Below are positions 48,401-58,935 of a DNA stretch of 64,000 nt, piece by piece. The translations under genes were made by a program, and so were the position numbers. The stretch comes from Branchiostoma floridae (taxonomy: Eukaryota; Chordata; Leptocardii; Amphioxiformes; Branchiostomatidae), in NCBI RefSeq assembly GCF_000003815.2, contig NC_049991.1, positions 2,684,570-2,748,569 on the forward strand. The letters are read 5' to 3'. How positions within the stretch are numbered: the stretch's first letter is position 1; each line of letters opens with the position of its first letter. Under the pieces are notes generated by a model. The model was not told the DNA's origin and searched no databases. It saw only the letters and a program-made list of their open reading frames with translations.

Positions 48401-51400
48401 AATCAAGAATTTAGCTCGGCCGAGTTGTTGGCGAGCTCCAAATGGACATTTTCGGCCGGAGTATGACCGGCGTTTTGGCGATTATGCGGGCCTCGGTCGA
48501 TATTTTGCAGCTCGGCCGGCGTTTGCGGGGCACTTGCAGCTGCGCTTAATTTCAGCGAGGCCTCGGCGGCGAGTATTGAGCTCGGAGAGCTCGTCAATGG
48601 GTTGCATGTAGCTCGACCGGAGCTTGTCCGAGCAATGGCCAAGACTTGGCCAATACTCGGGCGGCAACCCGACGGTTTTTGACTCTCTCTTTTTCGGTCG
48701 GAGTTTGCCCGGAGTCTTCTGCCTCGCGCCAGACTCGTTCGGGCTTCCTGCAATAACCGGACGATATTCCGTCGGACTTTTAACGTGTTGGGCGTGCTTT
48801 GGGCGAGCGTTGTGCTGGTGTCGCTGGGAGCTCGGGAGGGCTCCGGCAGAATTTTAACTATCACCTAATCAATTTGACACCTGTGTTGAATACGTGCCTT
48901 TGTTTTGGGCTTTTAACAGCTTGTTCCGAAATATAAGATAAATAAAGACTACTGTATGAACTTTTCTAAGAAAGCTGCGTACCTCCTATAATGTAAGGGA
49001 ATTGGACACGAAGACAGTACTTCCTATTTATTTTTTTTTGCTATAGGTTGGATGAGTGAGATCATATATTCTTCATGTCTGAAGGTTTCCAGTCTGAAAC
49101 TCGAACGGGCCTTTGCCGGCCTTCGCTCGAGGTTCGCCCAAGGTTTGCCCGAGGTTTGCCCGATTTCCGTAACGTCAAAATTATTGTATTATGTTGAATA
49201 AGACTGGTCTGTTCACTTTATGGCTCTTGTGGTAGTTTTCGGATTGGTGTATCACAACATTTCTGTTGATATTATTGTTTTCAGTGTACCCGTCCACTCC
49301 ACTCATGTCCTGCATTTATCCAGCAACTCAGAAATTAAATTTGACACAAATATTGGCTTTTTACAAGGTTATTCAGTTCTGACTTCGTCCATGTTCAAGA
49401 CATAGTACAATCCCATTAACAAATTATAATCAGTTGTGTTGGACGGACGTCGGACGGGCTCCGTCCATTTGTAAAGGGGGCAGATTTTCAGCGAAAAATA
49501 CAGCCGATACTCTGGCGATGTTGACATTCGGCGAGCTCTGACCGAGCTACAAATTCGGCCGGCGTCCGCATGCGGCTTAAGCAACCCTAGGGCTTCAGAA
49601 AATAGTACTGTAAGAACATAGTCTCAATCTTATCATTCCAATAAATGTGCTGATATTGTTACTGTACTACGATAGATTTTGGATCTATTGATGGCATGTT
49701 GCACTATAATACGCTGTTGTTTTTCTTTGCAGAATATCGTGGGTGCTACCAGGAGGGCTCTCGTCACAAGTTTCCAACAAAGGTCCTGACGTATGGTTAC
49801 ATGACTACGGAGAGGTGCACAAGTGCATGTAGGAATGCTGGTTTCACCTATGCTGGTATATGTCCATTTTATACACACATCTTGTATGATATATTCCGTT
49901 GCTATTTTTCTTTCCCAGAATGGGATTTTGTCTGTAATAAGCCATTCCTATTCTTTACTTTTGTTACCGGTAAGTTCTTCATATTTTCCCTGCCTTTTCT
50001 GTAGCCGTTGAGCGCTCCCGTCGCAGCTGGTCCTTCCATGACTGTTACTGTGGGACAGAAGAGGACTTCAACGGTCTGGGTGAGAGGGTGTGCGACGGTG
50101 AATGTAACAGCCGTTGCCGTGGCAACCCAACGCAAAAGTGCGGTGGTTGGTACAAGATGTCCGTGTACAAGATTGACGCAGGTCAGTTCTAAGAAATATC
50201 TATCTATCAGTATGCCCCTTTTGTGTCATGTAAAATGGTTTTGTCAACATCTTCCTAAAATGCTTGTGATGTACAGAACTTTACACACATAAATCCGATA
50301 GCTGAAGACAATAACAGTTTTGGTGATTGCTATGGGGGTCATTATATGTATTCATAGATACAATGATGAGTGTTGCTATTGTAACGCCAAATAACGTCAA
50401 CATCAGCATTGCTATTTTTGTTCCAGTTCCCAGTTGTGAGAGCGGCTCTCGGCAGGTCAGTCCTCACTGGTACCGGACCGGCACCATAACCACCCTGCAG
50501 TACAGGGGTGATCCGGACTCGAGACCCTTCGCCTTTGCAACTCCCACTCTGGATGGAAATAATACCATCCGTGTCCAAAGTAAGGATGGAACCTGACCCA
50601 AACCTTACCTCACTTACAGCTTTCCCAATATTATTTTTTCAACTTATTCAGTATCCTTTTATTCTTCATTAAATGTTTGATGACTTCTAACTACTGATTC
50701 CTTTTGCCTGTTGTTTGCATATTTCCTTTGCTTACTGGTTAGTTTTTATTTCTTTTATTGGATGGGCCGACTAATCTCTCTTTGCAGCCATAGGCTGACT
50801 TGCGGGGTGCTTACAATAGGTGGGGGTTAATTGCAAGTTTCTGGAGTGGCTGCCATTCAGGGTTAACTCTGGTGACAGTATACGTAATTGCCCCAGATGC
50901 GACCAGAGGATTGTAGATCCACTCGCACTAGGGAGGACTCTTTTCGATAAGTTTAGTGGGTACTGTAACGTGCTTGAGGTATTACTGTAACTGCGGAATG
51001 TTCGCAGTGGATTTATGTTCGCGGTTTTCGCGTTGGCCATTTCACCGCGAATCTAAAACCACCACGAACATTTTCCCAGGGCATTAAGATACTACAGTGC
51101 GTCGTGCTACCGCGAAATTAAGTCCACCGCGAAAGGTCCTTTTTTTCCACTACCGCGAAATTGAATTCCCGCGAACTTTACCGCATTTACAGACTGTCCT
51201 CAAACACGGGGCCTCCTTTAAAGGCCCTATCCAAGGAACAGCCCTAACCGAAACTTGGTTCACCCGAGAAAAGTACATTTCTCAAGGTCACAAGATCAAC
51301 GGTTTGGAACGCAGGGCCTCTGGGTTATGGGCCAAACACACTACAATTACACCGCAATGACTCCACTTGTCCTGTACTGTGATCTAATAGACAAGCCATT

Positions 51401-52930
51401 CTTTTGTCCTGTTATAAAATTTTGATTGGAGCCAACGTCTGTGGGTACTGTAGGAGTGATTCTACTCCATTTTGCTATATCCAGGCATGCGCACACTGGT
51501 GAATCTGACGGCAGACATTGAAGGCTTCCCGGACCGCTACCCCGCCACAACTGCAGAGGGTATGCCTAACCTGGTGTCTGTAGGTTCTGTAGGACTGATC
51601 GTTCGTTTATTCCTTTTTTCCATATCTATAGGCACACTGGTGAATCTAGAAGAGGACGTTGCGGGCTCCCCGGACCGCTACCCCGCTACAACTGCAGAGG
51701 GAATGCCTAACCTGGTGTCTGTGGGCCCTGTAGGACTGATCGTTCTTTTATTCCTTTTTGCCATATCTAGGCACACTAGTGAATCTGGAAGAGGACGTTC
51801 AGGGCTTCCCGGACCGCTACCCAGCTACAACTGCAGAGGGCATGCCTACTAACCTGGTGTCTGTGGGCCCTGTAGGACTGATCGTTCTTTTATTCCTTTT
51901 TGCCATATCTAGGCACACTAGTGAATCTGGAAGAGGACGTTCAGGGCTTCCCGGACCGCTACCCAGCTACAACTGCAGAGGGCATGCCTACTAACCTGGT
52001 GTCTGTGGGCCCTGTAGGACTGATCGTTCTTTTATTCCTTTTTGCCATATCTAGGCACACTAGTGAATCTGGAAGAGGACGTTCAGGGCTTCCCGGACCG
52101 CTACCCAGCTACAACTGCAGAGGGCATGCCTACTAACCTGGTGTCTGTGGGCCCTGTAGGACTGATCGTTCTTTTATTCCTTTTTGCCATATCTAGGCAC
52201 ACTAGTGAATCTGGAAGAGGACGTTCAGGGCTTCCCGGACCGCTACCCAGCTACAACTGCAGAGGGCATGCCTACTAACCTGGTGTCTGTGGGCCCTGTA
52301 GGACTGATCGTTCTTTTATTCCTTTTTGCCATATCTAGGCACACTAGTGAATCTGGAAGAGGACGTTCAGGGCTTCCCGGACCGCTACCCAGCTACAACT
52401 GCAGAGGGCATGCCTACTAACCTGGTGTCTGTGGGCCCTGTAGGACTGATCGTTCTTTTATTCCTTTTTGCCATATCTAGGCACACTAGTGAATCTGGAA
52501 GAGGACGTTCAGGGCTTCCCGGACCGCTACCCTGCTACAACTGCAGAGGGCATGCCTAACCTGGTGTCTGTGGGCCCTGTAGGACTGATCGTTCTTTTAT
52601 TCCTTTTTGCCATATCTAGGCACACTAGTGAATCTGGAAGAGGACGTTCAGGGCTTCCCGGACCGCTACCCTGCTACAACTGCAGAGGGCATGCCTAACC
52701 TGGCGTCTGACTACAGAGCTCTGCTAGCCTCGTTCCAGGCCCCTGGGCTGGAGCTGACACCAGGGACTAACACCACGCTGAAGCTGGACCAACACTTTAC
52801 CATTAAGTCCTACCCCTGTAGTCTGGAGTACAGCCCTACTGGTGGGCGTGGAAAGAGAGCAGTGATCATAAAAATCATAATCGTCAGCTACATACCTTTT
52901 GTGGTGATAATACAAATCATCGTTTACTAA
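45440..52930 (+). CDS. Secreted protein with WxxW and WSC domains
   Basis: Coding exons, all joined in phase 1: 45954-46029 (ATG), 47037-47315, 47805-47927, 49733-49855, 50005-50181, 50427-50579 and 52620-52930. They give 413 residues. Residues 1-21 are a signal peptide (LLTMAMMALLYSTRA). Exon 2 is a Cys-containing WxxW domain as in CILP and mucins (CIRWTPWFNRDGPSGSGDWE...CLDYEVRFCC). Exon 3 is a short helical linker. Exons 4-5 form a WSC domain (YRGCYQEGS...CTSACRNAGFTYAG...CYCGTEEDFNGLG...CNSRCRGNPTQKCGGWYKMSVYKI), a likely carbohydrate-binding module with its usual cysteines. The rest (PSCESGSRQVSPHWYRTG..., TLVNLEEDVQGFPDRYPATT...) is unassigned. The last 24 residues are very hydrophobic and could be a membrane anchor or intron read-through. 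The exact 3' end is uncertain. Extracellular role in matrix or glycan binding is inference. Confidence 0.8.
47341..47555. mobile_element. Inverted-repeat element, relative of 5542-5745
   Basis: GTTCACCTTTATCC at the left and GGATAAAAGTGGACTT at the right, with GATAACCTATATCC near the left. Located in the intron after the WxxW exon. Confidence 0.5.
48151..48381. mobile_element. MITE with TACCCCTGTCACAT ends
   Basis: TACCCCTGTCACAT at the left and ATGTGACAGGGGTA at the right are exact inverted repeats. The interior has a second ATGTGACAGGG. Confidence 0.7.
48389..49481. mobile_element. 1.1-kb inverted-repeat element rich in CTCGGCCG words
   Basis: GCCCCCTTTACAAAT at the left and ATTTGTAAAGGGGGC at the right are exact inverted repeats. 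The first 450 bp are GC-rich with many CTCGGCCG, GAGCTCG and TCGGGCG words, and the last part has GGTTTGCCCGA repeats. Open frames inside (for example 153 codons on the minus strand) are low-complexity. It sits in the intron between exons 47805 and 49733 of the WSC gene. Confidence 0.65.
50983..51192. mobile_element. MITE with TACTGTAA ends (copy 3, decayed)
   Basis: TACTGTAACTGCGGAATGTTC and CGCGAACTTTACCGCATTTACAG mark the ends. The GCGGTGG / CCACCGC-type interior matches 7422-7626. Confidence 0.55.
51195..51350 (-). mobile_element. Possible tRNA-derived SINE fragment
   Basis: On the minus strand, CCCATAACCCAGAGGCCCTG is followed by TTGATCTTGTGACCTTGAG, resembling the B-box and body of the SINEs at 60886 and 20236. 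Confidence 0.35.
51485..52700 (+). repeat. Nine tandem copies of an intron-exon junction of the WSC gene
   Basis: Splice acceptors followed by (G)CACACT(A/G)GTGAATCT start at 51485, 51632, 51771, 51913, 52055, 52197, 52339, 52481 and 52620. The spacings are 147, 139, 142 (five times... up to 52481) and 139 bp. The central units are identical by eye, so the expansion is recent. Each unit holds the first 83-86 bp of the last coding exon, a donor-like CTG/GTGTCTG and a 56-bp intron-like piece. Only the last unit has a changed donor (GGCGTCTG) and continues into the true C-terminus. Joining two units by that donor gives CTG GCA CAC TAG, a stop. Confidence 0.9.
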
Positions 52931-53666
52931 GTCTACATATGACGTTACAAGTATTTTGTAGTGACATGAGAATATTAGCTGGTATACAGCAAATACGAGC
53001 GATTATGTTATCTGTATTGCAGCTAATATAACGTTTTTTTTTGACGACGCCTCGGGGCCGAGACTAATGGAACAGTATTGTGTGTGAGTAGCTTGACACG
53101 AAGCAAATTACTGGGAGTGAAACATGAAAATGTTGCTTTTCTTGTATTACTTTTTTTATAGCTTTGTACTGAAGAATATATATATGTGACTTTAAGAGTG
53201 TTTTCATACAAGGAAGAAAAATTGTCAAATGGGTTGCCATGGAAAGACTTTGTTCGCCAGTTGTCACAAATATTTCCTTTTGGTGTGCCTAATGTTTGTG
53301 TTATCAACTTACAGCATTTTTATGACTTGTTTGTGGTGGTGTTAATTAAAGAGTAAAATTCCAGTGTTTGTGTGGGAAAACCCTTGGTTTTTTTGGTTTT
53401 TTTAAACCGGTTGTTGGAATTTGGGGAAAAACTGTTTTTTTTTTTGGGGGGAAAAAGTTTTGAAAAACCCAGAATGGTTATGGATTCGCCCCAATGTGCC
53501 CAGCTGAGGAATAGAAAAGGAAACAAAATTGGGTTAGATCCCAGTGACGATGAGACTAGTGTCACCATGTAGGTCAGAGGTTATAGGATTGCCATGGGGG
53601 CTCCTTGTCCTGGCTGCTCTGATTTTTTCATGGCAGCGACTGTCATATTCCCCTGTAGTAATCAAA
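52931..53666. other. 3' flank of the WSC gene
   Basis: Probable 3' untranslated sequence at first. ATTAAA occurs near 53345. No gene seen. Confidence 0.4.
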
Positions 53667-54113
53667 TACAGTCAAACCGGGCAAAAGCGGTCGATTTGGC
53701 CAGGTGGTCGGTTAGAAGAGTATCGACTCACAACATGCCAGATGCATAGTTTATATGGTTTCCGTTGTGTTTAATGGCAAATAGCAAGCACACGCGCGTG
53801 CATTCGCCGCCCGTTTATTTTGAACATAGCATCGTAATGTTAGTCAAAATCCTACGCAAACTGGCCAAATTCGGCACAAAATCGTGCTAGTTATCATTGA
53901 CAGTCGATGACACCTCAAGATTTGAAAATGAAGCGGTCGTTATGGGTAGGGATTTAGTCACAATTTTGGGCGGTCGCGGTGGCCAGGTGGACGTTGTTAA
54001 GAGGTCGCTTAATGCTTACGTCAATGGGGAAAATTTTCGGGACCGAGAAAAAGCGGTCATAATGACCAGGTGGCCGCTAAGAACAGGTGGTCGCTTGGGC
54101 AGGTCTGACTGTA
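53667..54113. mobile_element. Inverted-repeat element with TACAGTCAAACC ends, GCGGTC words
   Basis: TACAGTCAAACCGGGC at the left, GCAGGTCTGACTGTA at the right, with TA at both ends. The zones near both ends repeat AAGCGGTCG and CCAGGTGG words. Confidence 0.65.
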
Positions 54114-54555
54114 GTTCCCAGGCTAATTCATTGGAAACGTCTTACTCTTAGGCCACACAGATTTAATTTTATGAATGACATCCTCTGGAGACCCCAAAAT
54201 TAATGCGCGAGGGCAAAAACGAAAAATGCTAACAAGGAAAGATCCTTTCCTAAACAGGAAACATCAGTACATGCTTTCTAAAATGATACCTACGTAAATT
54301 AACTTTCTATATATGTAGCTTTTCAAACCCTGTTTACCGTATACGTACACTAGATATATCCCACCTGCAAGGAAACAAAATTGGCGATAACGTCAGAGAT
54401 CTTCAAGCTTGCGGCGCTGGTCTGCCACAGTCGCTACTGTCTGGAAATGCCGTCTAACCAGTTAAACTGTCTCTTCACTTTATATATAATCTACTTCAAG
54501 CAAATTGTCAAAGGTTAACTACTGATGACGTTGGAATCGAAAACGGACGTGATAA

Positions 54556-54830
54556 GCTGCATTTATTTATTTATTCATTTATTTTCACCATATATACAAC
54601 TAAAAACAAATGATAGATAGAATGAAAAGAAGACATGCAGGGGGGAACAGAAGCCTGAGCAGCCTTTCATGGCTCCCCCTCAGAAACTAGGTACAAGTAA
54701 TAATGAAACGTAATGTACATAGTCTAAATGATAATGAAAGATATGATATATAATCAACGCTAAATAATAACAACAAAGGAAAATAATTACTCTGATAGTA
54801 GACATGTTTTGTGAACGGGTTTGGCGCACA
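54556..54830 (-). mobile_element. Possible LINE 3' tail
   Basis: TTTATTTATTTATTCATTTATTT, read on the minus strand as an (AAATA)n-type tail, is preceded by a body containing GGGGGAGCCATGAAAGG. This fits a truncated non-LTR retroelement end. No coding part is seen. Confidence 0.35.
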
Positions 54831-55136
54831 ATGAAATACAGTAACCGTCACGCAATTGTTCTTGTCAAAATCACTTAAATCAGTTTGTTTCTGTACAGTT
54901 TTGTGAAAAAAAGTGTATTTTGGCTATTTTAAGGACCACATTCTGAAGTACACAGGCATAGACAACTTTCTGCATGGATAGTGTTTACACCTCACATCTG
55001 TTCGGGACTTTTCTGACTTTTCGGATGACGTCATTTCCAAATCTGAGTTTTGATTGGCTAAAGGAGGAAGCAAAACGGAAGGAATTTAGCAGGCCAGCAA
55101 AACAATATGTTTTCACCTTCGGGAAAACATAATTAC

Positions 55137-55254
55137 CTCCGTGTCCGAATGTAAGTTAGTGGCCGTGAACGTCACACGTGACTGACAATGACTCCCGGCG
55201 GACAGTTGAACTCTCCTTCCCGCCATCGCCCTGGCCCAAGTCGCGCGTCTTCGT
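55137..55254 (-). pseudogene. Three-exon family, copy C (relic, exon 1 only)
   Basis: The minus strand from 55254 reads as exon 1 of the family (ETKTRDLGQGDGGKESS), but the start codon is ATC instead of ATG. About 70 bp of the exon are deleted before GGGAGTCATTGTCAGTC. No exon 2 or 3 follows downstream (54100-55130). It lies head to head with copy D, as A does with B. Confidence 0.7.
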
Positions 55255-56133
55255 CTCGATATCTCCAGAAAATGGGCAGAAAACGTGGCGAGTTGTGTCA
55301 AGTTGACTCGACAACAACTTTCGAATTCGACAAATTACGCTGCGCCGCATCAATTTGTGACGTCTTGTATAGAACATTCGAACAGCGGTTCGTTTTGAAG
55401 TAAACAACGTCACAGAGCAACCCACTACTGTACTCTACTGTAGAGGTGTAGCGTTACTTGTACATATTTCAATATGTTATTTGACTGGTTTATCTGCAAT
55501 CAAAGCACAGTAATGGTACCATCTTTGTCTGGCAGTTTGTAAGCAAAGTCTTATTGTGTTCTTAGATCATTGTAGATATGAAAACGGTGGAATAGTCAAT
55601 AGCTTCTTCGAAAAAGGCCAAACGTTGATGCTCGCACGGATGTCATTCATATAATGGAATCAATATGACCTTATCATTCATAGAATTAGATTAGTTTCCT
55701 AGAATCATTTAATAGATGTATAGTGTAATTCAATTGCTTTGTAAGTTGTTGCCACACATTGTAACCTTTACAATTGTCGTGCAATCAAGTTCTTCTTCCT
55801 CTATGAATACCGGACATGTTAATACGTTGTATACTTTGCAGAAGGCATTCTGTCAGAAAAATGTCGTGCACTTGCTGTACTTCGGGATTTATAAACCAGA
55901 CTTGACGCTCTACACGCGTCCGGAACTCTGGTAGTCACTCAGTAGCGGGTCTGCCCACCTCTGATGTTGTTAACCCCAAAACGAACCGCTGTTCGAATGT
56001 TCTATACAAGACGTCACAAATGGGCGTGGCGCCTACGCGTTATGTCAAATTCGAAAGTTTTCGAACAACGCGCCTTGTTTTTGAGTCAACTTGACACACT
56101 TCTCGCCAAGTTTGCCGCACATTTTCTGGAGAT
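55255..56133. promoter_or_regulatory. Shared spacer between copies C and D
   Basis: Aligns with the A-B spacer. TTCGAACAGCGGTTCG, GTGACGTCTTG and CTTTGTCTGGCAG(C/T)TTGTAAGC are conserved. Candidate bidirectional promoter by position and conservation. Confidence 0.45.
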
Positions 56134-57509
56134 ATGGAGACGAAGACGCGCGACTTGGGTCAGGGCGATGGCGGGAAGGAGAGTTCACCTGTCCGTCTGG
56201 AGCGTCCTGACGTCTGCTGTCTGGTTAACGTTCCTGAAACAGCCGTGTGTGTAGAAGTGGATCACGCCGGTAGTCATGGTTAGCATTCACGGTCACTAAC
56301 ATTCGGACACAGAGGTAATTTCAGACTGTCATGATCATCTCCCACGTTCTAAACTGATAGATTTATTTCAGCTCAACTACCTTTCAAAGGTTGTACGATT
56401 CCATTTTATCCTTTGGAGAAGAACTCGTCCGACTTTGCCCATTTTGTCTCCGTAGCAACCGACTCTCAGCATGATGAGCCCGCTGTTCGGCCCGATGATC
56501 GCCGTGTGTACACGTCTGTGGCGACGCTCCGAGAGGCAGCTGAACCAGCCGTGTGTGTGGAACTGGATCACACCGGCAGTCATGGTTAGTCACGTGTGAC
56601 GTTCACGGCAACTAACATTCGGACACAGAGGTAATTTCAGACTGCCATCTCTTACGCTCTGCACTGATAGATTTATTGAATTCAGATCAACTAACGTTAA
56701 CCTACAAATTCAAAGACTGTATGTTTTTTTGTCATTTTATGATACCGTCCAACTCGTCCGACTTTGTCCATTTTGTCCTCCTAGTAACCGACTCTCTTAG
56801 ATTTATTTCAGCTCAACTACCTTACAAAGGTTGTACGATTCTTTCTTATCCTTTGGAGAAAGTGATACCGTCCAACTCGTCCGACTTTGCCCATTTTGTC
56901 TCCCCAGTAACCGACTCTCAGCACGATGAGCCCGCTGTTCAGTCCGATGATCGCCATGTGTCTGTGGCGAAGCTCCGAGAGGCAGCAGAGAAGATTGTTG
57001 CACATCAGGGGGAAGGCGACGTGGAGGGCACGGTCGAGCACATCTGCGGTAGGGTTGTCCGTCGAGCCGCCCGCCTTTACCGCAGAGCCAGACGGGCAGC
57101 TTCTGAGGAGACGGCTGCTGGTGCCTCTAAGGTCCGTCGAAAGCGTCAGAAGAGAAAAGTTGAAGAGTTAGAAGACGACTCCCGACCACAGCCGAAGAGA
57201 AAGGCGCCAGAGAATCCACCACCCCGCACGTACTACGATCCCCGCCTGTCCAGAGTCGCGCCCATCTACCATGACGTGGTCGCAGGAGAGAGGGTCCTGG
57301 TCAACTACATCGCCGACGATCCCTGCCCGTGGGAGTCGACCAACAGCGTGGAGCTGTCGGCATGCGAGCGAGGCGTCACCCCCACCGGTACCGACCTCTC
57401 CTGTCCCTACTACCGACAGTACCAGGACTTTCACACCAGGAAGGTGCTGTCGCTGGTAGCCAGTGAACTGACGATGTGGCTGGACAACCAGGAGTCGGAC
57501 AGGGTGTAA
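56134..57509 (+). CDS. Uncharacterised three-exon basic nuclear-type protein, copy D (intact)
   Basis: Exons 56134-56278 (ATG), 56456-56584 and 56908-57509 join in phase 1 to give 291 residues. Exon 1 begins METKTRDLGQGDGGKESSP. Exon 2 (ATDSQHDEPAVRPDDRRVYTSVATLREAAEP) and the start of exon 3 (VTDSQHDEPAVQSDDRHVSVAKLREAAEK) are duplicates. The basic segment is RRAARLYRRARRAASEE...KVRRKRQKRK, followed by the conserved C-terminal region ending in MWLDNQESDRV. It stops 15 residues earlier than copy A because GTGATAATT became GTGTAAAATT, a change shared with copy B. An additional decayed copy of the exon-3 acceptor region lies near 56778-56798. AATAAA near 57729 may be the poly(A) signal. Confidence 0.75.
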
Positions 57510-57955
57510 AATTCATCATCCGATATGAACAAGTTGGGGACTTTTTAAAGAATGACCTGAAATCTGAAAGCAGAGTATATCTTGTGCCAAAAAGGTCTTT
57601 TAAGAAATATGTATATTTTCATATAGAGATATTTAATAAGTATATCTATTTTGATACGTTTGAGAGAAAAAAAGAAATTGTATGCCATTATAGTGGCGTA
57701 AAACAGAATCACAGGCTGGCTTTTAACCAAATAAATCTGTATAATGAAAATTGTACAAATCAACAAGTAAAGTGATAGCCTCTTATGATGAAGTTTGAAA
57801 ACATTTGAATGAAATAATATTACACTATGAGTCAAGTATTTCAGTGCGCCTACTACCCTTTGCATTGATGAGAAATTTGTGAAACATGACATCATAAAAT
57901 TTTATGATGGACTGACATGGTCCAAATGACTGTTATTACCTTTGCCGAGAAGGTA
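57510..57955. other. 3' flank of copy D, shared with copy B
   Basis: Aligns with 42729-43165. It holds no gene. Confidence 0.7.
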
Positions 57956-58270
57956 AGCTAAGGGCGCAACCCGCCGCACGTGCAAATACGTGCTGTCTAC
58001 GTGCATAAACGTGGGAAATCTTTTAGGATCCGTAAGTGGTAAGTACCGCCTCCGTACGAACTCATAGGGAATCCGACGGATTTTGCAGCGCGCAGACACG
58101 CCGTAGAACTTTACGTGAGGCAAAACTTTGTGCTGCGGATTCGCCCCCGTACGTGCCAGTACAGGTGACGCGCCTGCCCTGTACAGCCTGAATGTTTTCA
58201 GAAATTGGACGTGGCCTCCCAAAAAAACGTACGGACAAATTGCACGTACGGCGGGTTGTGACCTTAGCTT
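57956..58270. mobile_element. MITE with AAGCTAAGG...CAACCCGCCG ends
   Basis: AAGCTAAGGGCGCAACCCGCC at the left is mirrored by GGCGGGTTGTGACCTTAGCTT at the right, and ACGTGCAA by TTGCACGT. The interior is rich in ACGTGC and GTACG words. It interrupts the sequence that in the A-B block runs straight into the 69-bp minisatellite. Confidence 0.72.
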
Positions 58271-58284
58271 TGCGGTGCAGTTTG

Positions 58285-58450
58285 TGATATTGGCCGGGAT
58301 GAGTGGGTGGTTTGTGTTTGTGACTGCGTGGGTTTGTAGTAGGGTGTGATTGTTCGTGGGCAGCATGACATACAGGAGAATCTGTGAATGGATCTTCAAG
58401 TGGTAGTTGGGTCGGTGTAGGGAAAACAAACCATGAATCATGCAAACCAA
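58285..58450. repeat. Remnant of the 69-bp minisatellite and its flank
   Basis: TTGTGATATTGGCCGGGATG...TTTGTGACTGCGTGGGTTTG corresponds to one unit of the array at 43190-43850. The following DNA (GGGTGTGATTGT...GATCTTC(C/A)AGTGG) matches 43835-43940. Confidence 0.8.
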
Positions 58451-58935
58451 GACCTCATTTGCATGATTCAATCTTTATTCATTAAATCAACATTACAGAT
58501 TAGTAGCCTACTAGTAGAGCATTCCATTATAAAGTGAAATTCATCTTCAATAATAAGCTTCGGACCTTATAGGTTTCAAATATCATCTGTAGTAGAGACT
58601 AGAAGAACTGAGATACAATTTTCTGTTCATTGGGCATGTACATCTAATGTTTCTCATATTTTGTTGGGGCAATACACAAACACACAAACGCATGTACCTT
58701 TGGTCAGAAGCTACATTGTAGTATCTGCCTTTTTCAATACTAAACAAGCTACATCAAATAGACTCTCCTATTGTAGACAACAACATGTTCACTTAGCAGG
58801 CCCCCTATACTATATACTAGTAGCTTGCAATTGGTTGGGCTAGATACTAGTAGTTAGGCACACTCTAAAGTTGGCTTTAATAATAATAATCACCAGGTGT
58901 ATTTTGCCAGCCAGTAGGTACCGAAATTATGAGCA

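Noticed and set aside
48403-48864. 153-codon minus-strand frame
   Set aside because: Lies within the CTCGGCCG-word element; low-complexity translation with overlapping open frames on both strands.
51472-52698. Overlapping frames of 76-126 codons through the nine-unit array as separate genes
   Set aside because: Units are 142 or 139 bp and shift frame. The frames are repeats of an intron-exon junction of the WSC gene.
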